Program-made: the position numbers and the translations under genes | Shown here: positions 16,982-26,853 of the stretch, piece by piece | Numbering within the stretch: position 1 is the stretch's first letter | Layout of the letters: the number at the start of each line of letters is the position of its first letter | Origin: Methylicorpusculum oleiharenae | GTDB lineage: Bacteria > Pseudomonadota > Gammaproteobacteria > Methylococcales > Methylomonadaceae | Direction: 5' to 3' | Assembly: GCF_009828925.2 (NCBI RefSeq) | Contig: NZ_WUTY02000001.1 | Coordinates: forward strand, 2,510,492-2,574,491 | DNA length: 64,000 bases | The notes under the pieces: model-generated | Seen by the model: only the letters and a program-made list of their open reading frames with translations | Database searches by the model: none | What the model was told of the DNA's origin: nothing

Positions 16982-19450
16982 CTATTTGTCTTTGAGTCGC
17001 AGTGAATTGGCTATTACCGAAACCGAGCTTAAAGCCATCGCGCCCGATGCAATAAGCGGATTGAGCCGTCCGGCCATTGCAACCGGAATAGCCAGAGCGT
17101 TATAGCTGAAGGCCCAGAAAAGATTTTGCTTGATGACAGCCAATGTTCTGCCGCTTAATTCTATTGATTCAGCGACTTGAGCGATATCACCGTTAATCAA
17201 AATCAGATCGGAGGTTTCAATCGCAATGCCGGTAGCTTTGCCTATGGACATGCCCACATCAGCGGCAGCAAGAGCCGGCGCATCATTGATGCCGTCGCCT
17301 ACCATCGCAACGCGCTTGCCCTGGCTCTGCAGATCACGAATGATTTTCAGTTTTCTGGCCGGACTGGCATCAGCAATCACTGTCGTAATGCCGACTTCAC
17401 CTGCAATTTGATTGGCGGCCTGTTCCGTATCACCGGTTACCATCAGTGTTTGGATGCCCATGTCATGCAGTTGCTTGATAACCTCCCGGGCATGTGGCCG
17501 GATAGGATCGATAAATGCAAATAACGCGCAAGGTTGATTATCAATCGCCAAAAACACGAGTGTTCGTCCTAACGAGCTCAGTCTTTTTGCCGTTGCCGCT
17601 AACGCGCCGATGTCGATATTTTTTTCATTTAACCAGGGTTCATTACCCAGCAATACTTCATGTTCACCTGCTGTGGCGCGAACGCCCCGGTCAGGAATAC
17701 TGTGAAAGTGTGAGGATTCCAGAATAGCCAAGTCCTTGCTGCGAGCGTAATCGACTATGGCTTTTGCTAAAAAATGTTCAGAGTTAAATTCAGCAGAAGC
17801 AGCCAGTTGTATTAATGTATCGTCATCCCAAGCCGACACATTTAACAGATCGCTGATTTCCGGTTTGCCTTCTGTAATAGTGCCGGTTTTGTCAAAGATA
17901 ATAATTTGTAAATTCGCGGCTGTTTCAAGCGCAACCCCGTTTCTGATATAGATACCTTTTCTGGCGGCCTGGCCCGTACCGACCATTGTCGCGGCGGGCG
18001 TTGCGAGGCCCAGCGCGCATGGACAGGAAATCAGCAATACCGATATGGCATTGGCCAGCGCATGAGCCAGTTTTTCACCCTTAAACAGCCAGCCGCCGAA
18101 AGTGACACCGGCGAGAACAATAACGGCCGGTACGAACATGGCCGATATTTTGTCCACCGTTTTTTGAATCGGTAATTTGGATGTTTGTGCCTGATCAACC
18201 ATATGAACCAGCCCCGATAAGACGGTATTGGTTCCAATCGCCGTAGCCCGCACCTGCAGAACGCCGCTGCCGTTCATGCTGCCGTCCAGTACCTGATGGC
18301 CGGCCTCTTTAATGCAGGGCGCGCCGGTTCCGGTCACCGGGGCTTCATTAACCATGGACAAGCCTTTAATGACCTCGCCATCGGCAGGAATTTTTTCGCC
18401 GGGACGAATCAGCAAAATGTCGCCCACTACAATGTCTTCCACCGGAATCCGGATTTCGACCGATCCTTTTAGCAGCGTTGCTTCTTGCGGTTGTTGATTG
18501 ACCAGTTTGCGAATATCTCTCAGGACTTCGCCTTTGGCCACTTCTTCCAGAAACCGGCCCAATAAAACAAAGGCGATAATGCCTGAAGCGGCCTCAAAAT
18601 AAATGTGACTGCTGCGTCTGAACAAACTGGGTAGGCTGTACAGGTAGGCGGCGCCAACGCCCAGTGCGATCAGCGTATCCATGTCCGCGGTGCGCTGTTT
18701 GGCGTGTCTGGCGGCATTCTTGAAAAAATCTTTGCCACTCCAAAATACCACGATTGAACTCAGCGTTGCCTGGATCAAAATAACGGGCAGGGAGCGCTTG
18801 CCAAAAATGCTCAGTAACGGAATAGGCAAGCTTAATGCGGCAGCGATGATAAGTTGTTTTCGGGCTTCTTGGCGATGCCGGTTTTCCAGCCTGAACATTT
18901 CCTTGCGTTCACTGAGCGTGTCCATGGAAACGGCCTGATAGCCATTGGCATTGATAAGCGCGAACAGTTCTTTTTTGGACAGAGTGCCGGTTACGCTGGC
19001 TGTTTGAGTGATGAAATTAACCGAAGCATGAGACACTTTCGGGTCTCGCTTCAGCATCATTTCGATATATAAAGCACAAGACGAACAACTCATGCCCTGG
19101 ATAGCAAAATTGATTGTTTTTGCTGAACCCTGGAGTGCCGTTTTTTTGATCCCCAACGCATCTATGACTTGTTTGGGTTTTAACCCGACGTTCGTCAGGA
19201 TGGCCTCAAGCAGCATCAGCAGATTGGCTGTCGGAAGTTGAACCGCATCATAGCGTAGGGTGACTGATCCAATGTCAGGAACAATCTTGACGTCTTTGAT
19301 CGCTTCGCGTTTCAGTAACAGGATGCGCAAAATCAGTGCGCGTTCGTCGTCTTTAATCAGGCAATGAGCAATAATACGAAGCCGGTTTTTGTGTTGGTGA
19401 GCGATGTTGAATTGTTTAAACTGGTTCGAATGATCCATATTAATACCCAT
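16982..19450 (-). CDS. Copper-type P1B heavy-metal-translocating ATPase
   Basis: An 822-residue inner-membrane pump. It has a divergent N-terminal HMA-like region (1-95) lacking the metal-binding cysteine pair, a second HMA domain with GMSCSSC (about 118-124), membrane helices, the transmembrane metal site SCPCALGLATP (about 473), phosphorylation motif DKTGT (about 518), an HP-type nucleotide motif region, and GDGINDAPALAAADVG (about 716). CPC indicates the Cu(I)/Ag(I) class. The divergent first domain and position resemble CcoI/FixI or CtpA-type pumps that supply copper for enzyme assembly, but no cytochrome oxidase assembly gene is adjacent. The start may be ATG 19450 or ATG 19438; neither has a strong ribosome site. 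Confidence 0.9.
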   Translation of the reverse strand: MGINMDHSNQFKQFNIAHQHKNRLRIIAHCLIKDDERALILRILLLKREAIKDVKIVPDIGSVTLRYDAVQLPTANLLMLLEAILTNVGLKPKQVIDALGIKKTALQGSAKTINFAIQGMSCSSCALYIEMMLKRDPKVSHASVNFITQTASVTGTLSKKELFALINANGYQAVSMDTLSERKEMFRLENRHRQEARKQLIIAAALSLPIPLLSIFGKRSLPVILIQATLSSIVVFWSGKDFFKNAARHAKQRTADMDTLIALGVGAAYLYSLPSLFRRSSHIYFEAASGIIAFVLLGRFLEEVAKGEVLRDIRKLVNQQPQEATLLKGSVEIRIPVEDIVVGDILLIRPGEKIPADGEVIKGLSMVNEAPVTGTGAPCIKEAGHQVLDGSMNGSGVLQVRATAIGTNTVLSGLVHMVDQAQTSKLPIQKTVDKISAMFVPAVIVLAGVTFGGWLFKGEKLAHALANAISVLLISCPCALGLATPAATMVGTGQAARKGIYIRNGVALETAANLQIIIFDKTGTITEGKPEISDLLNVSAWDDDTLIQLAASAEFNSEHFLAKAIVDYARSKDLAILESSHFHSIPDRGVRATAGEHEVLLGNEPWLNEKNIDIGALAATAKRLSSLGRTLVFLAIDNQPCALFAFIDPIRPHAREVIKQLHDMGIQTLMVTGDTEQAANQIAGEVGITTVIADASPARKLKIIRDLQSQGKRVAMVGDGINDAPALAAADVGMSIGKATGIAIETSDLILINGDIAQVAESIELSGRTLAVIKQNLFWAFSYNALAIPVAMAGRLNPLIASGAMALSSVSVIANSLRLKDK

Positions 19451-19668
19451 GTCGTATAAACATCAGCCATCGCTATTTAGTAACCGAAAGATAAGGAAGG
19501 CCTAATTTTTCTTCTTCATAATCAGGACCTGCATAATAGACAGCGAAGGCGCGATTGTCCAGTTAAGCCCATGGCCGTGTTATTATGTGATCAGACCTTA
19601 CAGCACGTCGGACAAAAATCCGCTGCATTTTAGCGTTGACCTGCAGATGCTGACTATCTGGTGGGAGC

Positions 19669-20751
19669 TTGTCTATAATTCCTTTGAACATTACAAACCT
19701 TAATGGTTTCGCCTTGACCCAAGACTCTCAAAATAATTTCGTAACTCCGATTGAATTGCCCGATTGGCCTTATGTATTGGGCGGTCCTGCCGGACAGGGC
19801 ACCATTAGGGATAGACCGGAAGATTTTTCCGTATATGAAAATCTGTCTTTTTCACCCTCCGGTGAAGGGGAACACGTTTTTCTGCAGATCGAAAAATCAG
19901 GCGAAAATACCGAATATGTAGCCCGCTGTCTCGCTCGTTTTGCAGACGTCAGGCAACAGGATGTGAGCTATGCCGGATTAAAAGACCGGCATGCCGTAAC
20001 CACGCAGTGGTTCAGTGTCTGGTTGCCCGGTAAGCAAGCTCCGGATTGGTCATTCATAGAAACGGATACGATGCGTGTGCTTCAGGAAGTGCGCCATGCC
20101 CGGAAACTAAAACGCGGTGTACTGTCGGGCAATCGTTTTAAAATTGTTATCCGGCAGTGGCAAGGCGAAAAAGCGCTGACGCAAAGCCACCTGGAAACCC
20201 TGCAAAAAGAAGGCATTGCCAATTACTTTGGCGAACAGCGTTTCGGCCATGGTGGGCAAAATGTAACTAAAGCCTTGGCGATGTTCAAAGGCATGAAATG
20301 CAAGCGCGAACAGCGCAGTATTTATTTATCGGCAGCAAGATCGTATTTGTTCAATTGCTTGCTGGCCCGGCGTGTGGCGCAAAATACCTGGAATCAGCCG
20401 CTGCCTGGAGATACTTATGTATTCGATTTGTCACACAGCTTTTTTACAATGGAACAGCCGGATGAAACGATAGTGAAGCGCTTATCGGCAAAACAGATTC
20501 ATCCTGCGGTTTTTTTATGGGGCAAAGGCATGAAGATGGATGATTATCTGGATCCATCTTTACCTTCCTGTTTATCTGAGTTAGCTCAGGGCTTGAGCGA
20601 TGCCGGTCTTGAACCCGATATCCGGCCGCTTCGCATCAATGTGGAGTCTTTGAGTTGGCAGTATTTAACTGAAAATGAGTTGGAACTGAGTTTTACTTTA
20701 CCGGCGGGAAGTTATGCCACGGCGGTATTACGAGAAATTATCAAGCATTAA
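19669..20751 (+). CDS. truD: tRNA pseudouridine(13) synthase
   Basis: A 360-codon frame for TruD, which makes pseudouridine at position 13 of tRNA-Glu and others. The catalytic aspartate is in YAGLKDRHAVTTQWFS; other family blocks are RPEDFSVYE, GEGEHVFLQIEKSGENTEYVA and NYFGEQRFGHGGQN. No ATG precedes the conserved domain. The frame opens at TTG 19669 just after GGGAG (19662-19666), which is too close; an in-frame ATT at 19678 or TTG at 19684 is also possible. The real N terminus is therefore uncertain by up to about 25 residues. uppP follows after 12 bases. In many relatives truD is near surE and pcm, as here. Confidence 0.9.
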   Translation: MSIIPLNITNLNGFALTQDSQNNFVTPIELPDWPYVLGGPAGQGTIRDRPEDFSVYENLSFSPSGEGEHVFLQIEKSGENTEYVARCLARFADVRQQDVSYAGLKDRHAVTTQWFSVWLPGKQAPDWSFIETDTMRVLQEVRHARKLKRGVLSGNRFKIVIRQWQGEKALTQSHLETLQKEGIANYFGEQRFGHGGQNVTKALAMFKGMKCKREQRSIYLSAARSYLFNCLLARRVAQNTWNQPLPGDTYVFDLSHSFFTMEQPDETIVKRLSAKQIHPAVFLWGKGMKMDDYLDPSLPSCLSELAQGLSDAGLEPDIRPLRINVESLSWQYLTENELELSFTLPAGSYATAVLREIIKH

Positions 20752-20763
20752 AACGAGGAAAGA

Positions 20764-21591
20764 ATGGATTTAATTTTAGCGGTAAAAGCAATCATATTGG
20801 GTATTGTAGAAGGGCTGACCGAGTTTTTGCCTATTTCCAGTACGGGCCATCTTATTTTGGCCGGTGATTTGCTGAACTACACCGGCGAAACCAGCAAGGT
20901 TTTTTCAATAGTCATTCAAACGGGCGCCATTTTCGCTATCTGCTGGGAATACCGGGTTAAAATCGGTTCGGTGATCCGGGGCTTGTTCAAATGGGAAGCG
21001 GCTGCGGTTAAATTTACATTGAATCTGGCGATTGCATTCATGCCGCTTGCCATTCTCGGTTTGTTATTCGGTAGTTTGATCAAAGCCTATTTGTTTAAAC
21101 CAATACCGGTTGCAACCGCTTTTATCGTCGGTGCCTTTATTATTTTTTGGGCTGAAAAAAGAGAACACACCGTCCGCATTCACGAAGTTGAGGATTTAAG
21201 CTGGTCGGATGCTTTAAAACTGGGGTTTGCTCAAGCTTTGGCGCTCATTCCGGGAACCTCCCGCTCAGGCTCTACGATTATCGGCGGCTTGTTTTTCGGA
21301 TTATCACGCAAAGCAGCAACTGAATTTTCATTCTTTTTGGCGATACCCACGCTGATTATTGCCAGTCTCTATGATTTATACAAACACCATGAGCTTTTGA
21401 ACAGTGACGATTTACCTATCTTCGGTGTCGGAATTCTGGCGGCTTTTTTCAGTGCCTTACTGGCAGTAAGAGGCTTGCTTCGTTACATCAGTCATCATGA
21501 TTTCACCGTTTTCGCCTGGTACCGCATCGTCTTCGGGCTGTTAGTCATAGGCACCGCTTACAGTGGATTGGTTGAATGGACTGTCGACTGA
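20764..21591 (+). CDS. uppP: Undecaprenyl-diphosphatase (UppP/BacA)
   Basis: A 275-residue integral membrane enzyme that dephosphorylates undecaprenyl pyrophosphate to recycle the lipid carrier for peptidoglycan and O-antigen; overexpression gives bacitracin resistance. Both active-site signatures are present: GLTEFLPISSTGH near residue 17 and PGTSRSGSTIIGG near residue 163. About eight hydrophobic segments can be seen. GAGGAAAG precedes the ATG. It is 12 bases downstream of truD and convergent with the Smr gene. Confidence 0.96.
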   Translation: MDLILAVKAIILGIVEGLTEFLPISSTGHLILAGDLLNYTGETSKVFSIVIQTGAIFAICWEYRVKIGSVIRGLFKWEAAAVKFTLNLAIAFMPLAILGLLFGSLIKAYLFKPIPVATAFIVGAFIIFWAEKREHTVRIHEVEDLSWSDALKLGFAQALALIPGTSRSGSTIIGGLFFGLSRKAATEFSFFLAIPTLIIASLYDLYKHHELLNSDDLPIFGVGILAAFFSALLAVRGLLRYISHHDFTVFAWYRIVFGLLVIGTAYSGLVEWTVD

Positions 21592-21645
21592 GGTTTGGGG
21601 ACTCTAATTTAACGTCGGGCAGGCGGGGTGCGGTTGCTCGCTTAA

Positions 21646-22215
21646 CTAACGGTCATTCATTTCTTCCTGGCGGTTAAATTTTTCCGCCAGTTGCAGTAAC
21701 ACAAAAACGGCACCTGTGCCGCCTTGTCTGGGTGGTGCAGAGCAAAACGCCTGAACCTCCTTATGCTGCCTAAGCCATAGATTAAGATTATTCTTCAGAA
21801 TCGGGTGGTTGTCAGGAGACCGGTAGCCTTTGCCGTGCACAATACACACACAACGGCAGCCTTCCTGGACGGCGCGATGCAAAAAATCCAGCAGTTGCCG
21901 TTTGGCTTCCTGACTGGTTAAGCCATGCAGATCAATTTCCGCATCAAGTCCGTAATTGCCGTGCCGCAATTTTTTTAAAACATTTTTTTGCAGGCCGGGG
22001 CTAATGAAACTGAGCGTATCTTCCAGGCTCAACATTTCTGTTACGCCGATTTCATGATTCAACACGTTTTCAACTTCAGCTGCTTGAGTTCTGGGTATGG
22101 GCTTGGGTTTCTTCCCGTTATCTACAGCAATCCGGTCGTTTTTTATCGATTTTACGGTGCCTACCGATTGTCTAAATAACTCCCTGTCTTCAGGTGTTAT
22201 GTTTTTTTTTCTCAC
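21646..22215 (-). CDS. Smr-domain protein (SmrA/SmrB-like)
   Basis: A 189-residue protein whose C-terminal Smr domain (about 95-180) has the LDAEIDLHGLTSQEA and CIVHGKGYRS motifs. Smr domains are nucleases; in enterobacteria SmrB cleaves mRNA at collided ribosomes, and other stand-alone members nick DNA. The N-terminal part is charged, with the EDRELFRQSVG block typical of the stand-alone SmrA/B-like form. It is divergent from surE, with 74 bases between starts. The exact subfamily cannot be settled by eye. Confidence 0.85.
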   Translation of the reverse strand: MRKKNITPEDRELFRQSVGTVKSIKNDRIAVDNGKKPKPIPRTQAAEVENVLNHEIGVTEMLSLEDTLSFISPGLQKNVLKKLRHGNYGLDAEIDLHGLTSQEAKRQLLDFLHRAVQEGCRCVCIVHGKGYRSPDNHPILKNNLNLWLRQHKEVQAFCSAPPRQGGTGAVFVLLQLAEKFNRQEEMNDR

Positions 22216-22289
22216 GTGAGCTGATTTTGCTTTGATAAGTTGCTAACATTGCTGATTTTATAGCTTATTGTTGTTCAGAGCGAACTGAA

Positions 22290-23048
22290 ATGCACATTCT
22301 GTTGAGTAATGATGACGGTTATCTAGCGCCGGGTTTAGCTGCATTAGCCAATGCATTAAACAAATATGCAGAAATATCGGTTGTAGCCCCCGATAAAAAT
22401 AGAAGCGCTGCGAGCAATTCGCTAACTCTTGAAATGCCGTTGCGGGCTCAAATAGGCGAGAACGGTTTTGTCAAAGTCGATGGAACTCCGACTGATTGTG
22501 TTCATTTGGCAATAACCGGATTGTTGGACAAGGAACCGGATATGGTTTTTGCAGGCATCAATCACGGCGCAAATCTGGGTGATGATGTTTTATATTCCGG
22601 TACCGTAGCCGCTGCTACAGAAGGTCGTTTTTTGGGCTTGCCCGCCGTTGCTATCTCTTTGGCGTCCAGTGATCCTGTGCACTTTGATACAGCCGCGCAT
22701 GTTGCTGTAACAATTCTGAAACGATTGATTGATTCGCCTTTACCCCAGGACACTTTACTGAATGTTAACGTACCCGATCTGCCCTTGCTCGAATTGAAAG
22801 GCTTTCAGGCAACGCGCCTGGGTCAGCGCCATAAAGCTGAAGCCATGATCAGTAGTCATGATCCCCGGGGACGGCTGATTTATTGGGTGGGGCCTCCAGG
22901 TCCTGAGCAGGATGCGGGCCCCGGTACCGATTTTTATGCCGTTAAAGCCGGTTATGTATCCGTAACGCCGCTGCAATTGGATCTGACCTGGCATGATCGT
23001 ATTGATGGATTGAAAAACTGGCTACCCCATGAGGGAGCCTGGTTATGA
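22290..23048 (+). CDS. surE: 5'/3'-nucleotidase SurE
   Basis: A 252-residue metal-dependent nucleotidase/polyphosphatase of stationary phase. The family signature [14 protein letters not shown] opens the protein, with metal-binding SNDDG residues at 8-12, followed by [28 protein letters not shown] and [21 protein letters not shown]. The stop codon overlaps the pcm start (ATGA), so the pair is cotranslated as in most proteobacteria. Confidence 0.97.
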   Translation: MHILLSNDDGYLAPGLAALANALNKYAEISVVAPDKNRSAASNSLTLEMPLRAQIGENGFVKVDGTPTDCVHLAITGLLDKEPDMVFAGINHGANLGDDVLYSGTVAAATEGRFLGLPAVAISLASSDPVHFDTAAHVAVTILKRLIDSPLPQDTLLNVNVPDLPLLELKGFQATRLGQRHKAEAMISSHDPRGRLIYWVGPPGPEQDAGPGTDFYAVKAGYVSVTPLQLDLTWHDRIDGLKNWLPHEGAWL

Positions 23049-23704
23049 AGCAAAATGTCAACGGCATAGGTATGACCTCCATGCGGACCCGTGAACGCAT
23101 GATAAGTAGGCTGGAAGAGCAGGGCATCACTAATCGTAAGATTTTGGATGCAATGCGCAATACTCCCAGGCATTTGTTTGTGGATGAAGCACTGGCCAGC
23201 CGGGCTTATGAAGATACTGCACTGCCAATAGGCTATAACCAGACGATTTCGCAGCCTTATATCGTCGCAAAAATGACGGAACTCTTGCTGGCTCCCGGTC
23301 CTTTGAACAAGGTGCTGGAAATCGGTACCGGTTGCGGTTACCAAACGGCTATTCTGGCGCAATTGATTGATCATGTGTATACCGTCGAACGGATACAGCC
23401 TTTGCAAAAAAAGGCCAAGAACCTGCTCTGGTCAATCAAAATAAAAAATGTCAGTTATTTGCACAGTGATGGCGGTTGGGGTTGGGAAGAACATGCGCCT
23501 TATGACGGTATTATGGTGACAGCAGCGCCGCCGGAAATTCCTGAAAATTTATTAATGCAAATGGCAGTTGGCGGGACGATGCTGATACCCATAGGCAAAG
23601 CGGGGGGGCAGGTTTTGCAGCGAGTCACCCGAACTGAAAATGATTTTAAAGTTGAAGCGATGGAACCTGTCAGCTTTGTCCCCTTACTCCCAGGAAGGCA
23701 ATAA
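23045..23704 (+). CDS. pcm: Protein-L-isoaspartate O-methyltransferase
   Basis: A 219-residue SAM-dependent repair enzyme that methylates isoaspartyl residues in damaged proteins. It shows the PCMT N-terminal block ([20 protein letters not shown]), the substrate motif [15 protein letters not shown], the SAM motif [15 protein letters not shown] and the C-terminal [12 protein letters not shown]. The start ATG 23045 overlaps the surE stop; an in-frame ATG 23072 would shorten it by nine residues. It is followed four bases later by a YqaA-type gene. Confidence 0.96.
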   Translation: MKQNVNGIGMTSMRTRERMISRLEEQGITNRKILDAMRNTPRHLFVDEALASRAYEDTALPIGYNQTISQPYIVAKMTELLLAPGPLNKVLEIGTGCGYQTAILAQLIDHVYTVERIQPLQKKAKNLLWSIKIKNVSYLHSDGGWGWEEHAPYDGIMVTAAPPEIPENLLMQMAVGGTMLIPIGKAGGQVLQRVTRTENDFKVEAMEPVSFVPLLPGRQ

Positions 23705-23708
23705 CCGA

Positions 23709-24287
23709 ATGTTTAAAAAACTCTATGACCGGGTTCTGCTTTGGTCCAAACATCGCAACGCATTGACCTATCTGTGTATCTTAAGTTTTGCCGAGTCCTC
23801 TTTTTTTCCGATACCGCCGGATGTGATGCTGGCGCCCATGGCCTTGGCTCAGCCCTCCAAAGCTTTTCGGTTCGCCCTTTGGACCACGATTGCGTCGGTC
23901 CTGGGTGGTGTTTTGGGTTATGAAATAGGTTATTTTCTGTTTGATAATATAGAACCATGGCTCAAAACCACGCATTACTGGGAAAATTATACAAAAGCCA
24001 TCGTCTGGTTTGGCGAGTGGGGTTTTTGGGCTGTTTTTGTTGCCGGCTTTTCGCCGATACCCTATAAAGTTTTTACTATTGCAGCCGGCGCTTTGAACAT
24101 GGTGTTTATTCCGTTTGTGCTGGCCTCTTTGATTGGCCGTGGCGGCCGGTTTTTTCTGGTTTCGTTACTGATAGCGGCTGGCGGAGAAAAGCTGGAGTCA
24201 AATTTACGCAGATATATGGACTGGATAGGCTGGGCTTTGGTTGCCATCGTCGTGATTGGCGGCATCGCTTACAAAATGATGAAATAA
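23709..24287 (+). CDS. YqaA-type DedA/SNARE-associated membrane protein
   Basis: A 192-residue inner-membrane protein with about five hydrophobic segments. Family features are FAESSFFPIPPDVMLAPMAL near the N terminus, GGVLGYEIGY, and the re-entrant AGFSPIPYKVFTIAAG motif; DedA-superfamily members act as lipid flippases or in proton-dependent membrane homeostasis. The open frame extends into pcm, but ATG 23709 fits the family start and lies four bases after the pcm stop. In relatives this surE-pcm-yqaA block usually leads to nlpD and rpoS, which are not here. Confidence 0.85.
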   Translation: MFKKLYDRVLLWSKHRNALTYLCILSFAESSFFPIPPDVMLAPMALAQPSKAFRFALWTTIASVLGGVLGYEIGYFLFDNIEPWLKTTHYWENYTKAIVWFGEWGFWAVFVAGFSPIPYKVFTIAAGALNMVFIPFVLASLIGRGGRFFLVSLLIAAGGEKLESNLRRYMDWIGWALVAIVVIGGIAYKMMK

Positions 24288-24290
24288 GTA

Positions 24291-24584
24291 ATGATGACAT
24301 TAATGCCGGATTTAGTGGGCTATATTGCCGCAGCTTTGACGACTGCCTCATTCCTGCCCCAAGCCATACTGACGATCAAAACCCGCAATACCGAATCACT
24401 TTCATTGGGGATGTACAGCGCGTTTACGCTGGGTGTTCTCTTATGGTTAGTCTACGGCATTCAAAAACAAGATTATGCCATTATCATGGCCAACTTAATC
24501 ACCTTCGTTTTGTCCGGTTCCATTCTCTGCTACAAAATCTACAATACCATTAAGGCTAAAAAGCAAAGCCGTAAGCCGGGTTAG
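24291..24584 (+). CDS. SemiSWEET sugar transporter
   Basis: A 97-residue half-transporter with three predicted helices. The proline-glutamine pair in FLPQAILTIKTRNTESLSLG and the YSAFTLGVLLWLVYGIQ segment are the hallmarks of bacterial SemiSWEETs, which dimerise to form a passive sugar pore. The start could be ATG 24291, 24294 or 24303; the first is only four bases after the preceding gene, suggesting an operon with it. The substrate is unknown. Confidence 0.85.
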   Translation: MMTLMPDLVGYIAAALTTASFLPQAILTIKTRNTESLSLGMYSAFTLGVLLWLVYGIQKQDYAIIMANLITFVLSGSILCYKIYNTIKAKKQSRKPG

Positions 24585-24740
24585 GCGATATGCTTAAATC
24601 GTCGGGAAGCCACTGAAAAGACACCGGTAGGCCGCTGCATCCTAACGGGACCTAGGTGGTAACGCTGAGTCAACTCAATTTGGCTGAAGGTTATAAGTAT
24701 GCAGGTATCTTTTACACGTCATTTTTGAGATTGTCTCCCC

Positions 24741-25592
24741 ATGAACCAAAACCACTATTTGACTTCCGCCTATAACGTAAGAATGCCTCGAATTATTTAC
24801 GGGACGGCCTGGAAGAAAGAGCGCACCGCTGCGCTGGTGCAGCAGGCCATCCAACAGGGATTCAGAGGTATCGATACGGCTTGTCAGCCCAAGCACTATA
24901 ACGAAGCCGGGGTCGGTGACGGTGTGGTGGCGTCACTGGGAGAGGGTTTGGAGCGCAGCGATTTATATTTGCAGACCAAGTTTACCCCGTTAGACGGACA
25001 AGATCCCTTGCAGGTGCCTTATGATGCCAAGGCGAGTCTCAGTGAGCAGGTGGCCCAATCGTTTGAGGTGTCGCTGACTAACCTCAAAACCGGATACCTG
25101 GATTGTCTGGTGCTGCATTCGCCTTTGGCTGATACTCAGCAACTGCTGGAGGTCTGGCAGGCAATGGAGAGGATCTTCACTGAAGGGGGCGTTAAACAGA
25201 TGGGCATCAGCAATTGCTATGATCTCAAGCAACTTGAGTATTTATACAGGCAGGCATCAATCAAGCCGGCTGTGCTGCAAAACCGATTTTATGCCGATAA
25301 ACACTATGACCGCAGTATCCGTGAATTTTGCAAACAACAGCACATCATCTATCAAAGCTTTTGGACGTTGACGGCAAACCCTCATGTTCTGGGCCATGAG
25401 GTTCTAAAAAAACTGGCGGCAAAACACGGGCGCACCGCAGCGCAAATCTTTTTCCGCTATTTGAGCCAAATTGACATCATTCCATTAACAGGCACCACCT
25501 CGCTAAAACATATGTCAGAGGATTTGCAGATTTTCGAGTTTGAACTGACAGACGAAGAGCGTCAGAGTATAGAGGTCTTGCTGTTAGAATAG
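24741..25592 (+). CDS. Aldo/keto reductase family protein
   Basis: A 283-residue (alpha/beta)8 NADPH-dependent oxidoreductase. The catalytic tetrad is recognisable: aspartate in FRGIDTACQ, tyrosine in PKHYNEAGVGD, lysine in YLQTKFTP and histidine in CLVLHSPL. GVKQMGISNC and the C-terminal IIPLTGTTSLKHMSEDLQ cofactor region fit. The close resemblance to eukaryote-like AKRs with a Q-P-K-H-Y motif suggests the group often annotated as diketogulonate reductase-like; the substrate is unknown. The gap 24585-24740 upstream shows no gene. The CCCC-ATG context lacks a strong ribosome site. Confidence 0.85.
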   Translation: MNQNHYLTSAYNVRMPRIIYGTAWKKERTAALVQQAIQQGFRGIDTACQPKHYNEAGVGDGVVASLGEGLERSDLYLQTKFTPLDGQDPLQVPYDAKASLSEQVAQSFEVSLTNLKTGYLDCLVLHSPLADTQQLLEVWQAMERIFTEGGVKQMGISNCYDLKQLEYLYRQASIKPAVLQNRFYADKHYDRSIREFCKQQHIIYQSFWTLTANPHVLGHEVLKKLAAKHGRTAAQIFFRYLSQIDIIPLTGTTSLKHMSEDLQIFEFELTDEERQSIEVLLLE

Positions 25593-25747
25593 TGATAAAG
25601 CGGTAATTGTTATAGGGGAGTCGCTACCCTTTCTCATCCCTGGCTTTTTTTAGGAATATAGTAATCACGTTCGGCTGTGCCAACGATTTGAGATGTAGCG
25701 CCTACTTCGATCTGGCGGTACTTTTTTGATGGGTCCTTATCGCCATG

Positions 25748-26815
25748 TTATTGCTCTTCGTTTTGTTGCTCCAGCCATGCTCGCCATACCGCCAACAAAA
25801 CCGCCAATATGATCGGGCCTAGGAAAAGACCAAGGGCTCCGAAAGCGGATAAGCCGCCCAACACGCCGAAGAAGACGACTAAAAAAGGCACCTTTCCCGC
25901 TCCGCTGATGATTAGCGGCCGGATGACATTGTCCACGGTACTGACGACCAATCCGCCCCAAAGAAGCACGCCTATGCCATCCGTAACCCGATCCATTATG
26001 ATAAGTGCGATGCCGATAGGTAGCCAGATCAAGGCTGCGCCGACCATGGGCACCATGGCGAGTAGTGCGGTAAGTGCCGCGAACAATACAGGGGCATTAA
26101 CATCGGCGAAATAAAACCCCAGACCTGCCAAAACACCCTGGCTTAGAGCGGTAAGAACCAGTCCGTAAACCACTGCGCTGGTGGTATTGGCAATAGCCGG
26201 CAGATAAATATTTCGATGCTTGCCCAGAAAACGGACCAAACCTTTGCGGAGTTGTTCGATTACTTTTTCGCCATCGCGGAAGCAGAAAAAGACGGTAACG
26301 GTCACAACCGCCAGTTTCATTATGTAATGACCGATACCCCCTAAAATCTTGCCCAGATAACCCAGCCATTGCTTGGCCCAATCCGCGAGTTGAGCCTTCA
26401 CACCGGCTCGGTCGCTGACCACATAGTCCAGCCGTTCCTGCAAATAATCACCCACCCAGGGAATATGTCGGATGAATTCCGGCAATTCGTAAGGGTCTTG
26501 CAATAAATCGACGACTATCGCCTGATACGCTATTTTTAGTTCCTCCTGTAACACTGCAGCCATCCAGAACACAACAACAAAGATTAAGGCGGCGGTGACG
26601 CTGGTCATCAACAGTGCGCTCACCGTTGCGTTACCCTTAAGAAAAGTCCGCACTCGGCGATAAATCGGCCAAGTCGAGTAAACCAAGATAAACGCCCACG
26701 TCAATGATTGCAAAAAATCGCTTAATACCCAATAGCCCAGCATTAAAAGCCCGGTCAATAACGTAGCGGGAATCAAATAGCGTAACGGTGAATTATTCGG
26801 CGAGTCGTTCATCAT
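25748..26815 (-). CDS. AI-2E family transporter (TerF/TqsA-like permease)
   Basis: A 355-residue polytopic membrane protein. It has the AI-2E family layout: two N-terminal helices, a soluble region (about 95-165), and five to six C-terminal helices with VPMVGAALIWLPIG and GLFLGPIILAVLLAVW near the end. Family members include the quorum-signal exporter TqsA and Na+/H+ or other small-solute permeases; the substrate cannot be inferred here. The start ATG ATG pair has no clear ribosome site. It is codirectional with and 38 bases downstream of the DUF3422 gene. Confidence 0.85.
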   Translation of the reverse strand: MMNDSPNNSPLRYLIPATLLTGLLMLGYWVLSDFLQSLTWAFILVYSTWPIYRRVRTFLKGNATVSALLMTSVTAALIFVVVFWMAAVLQEELKIAYQAIVVDLLQDPYELPEFIRHIPWVGDYLQERLDYVVSDRAGVKAQLADWAKQWLGYLGKILGGIGHYIMKLAVVTVTVFFCFRDGEKVIEQLRKGLVRFLGKHRNIYLPAIANTTSAVVYGLVLTALSQGVLAGLGFYFADVNAPVLFAALTALLAMVPMVGAALIWLPIGIALIIMDRVTDGIGVLLWGGLVVSTVDNVIRPLIISGAGKVPFLVVFFGVLGGLSAFGALGLFLGPIILAVLLAVWRAWLEQQNEEQ

Positions 26816-26853
26816 TTGATCTGCGCGGTTTGATTTATAATTAAGAAGAGAGT

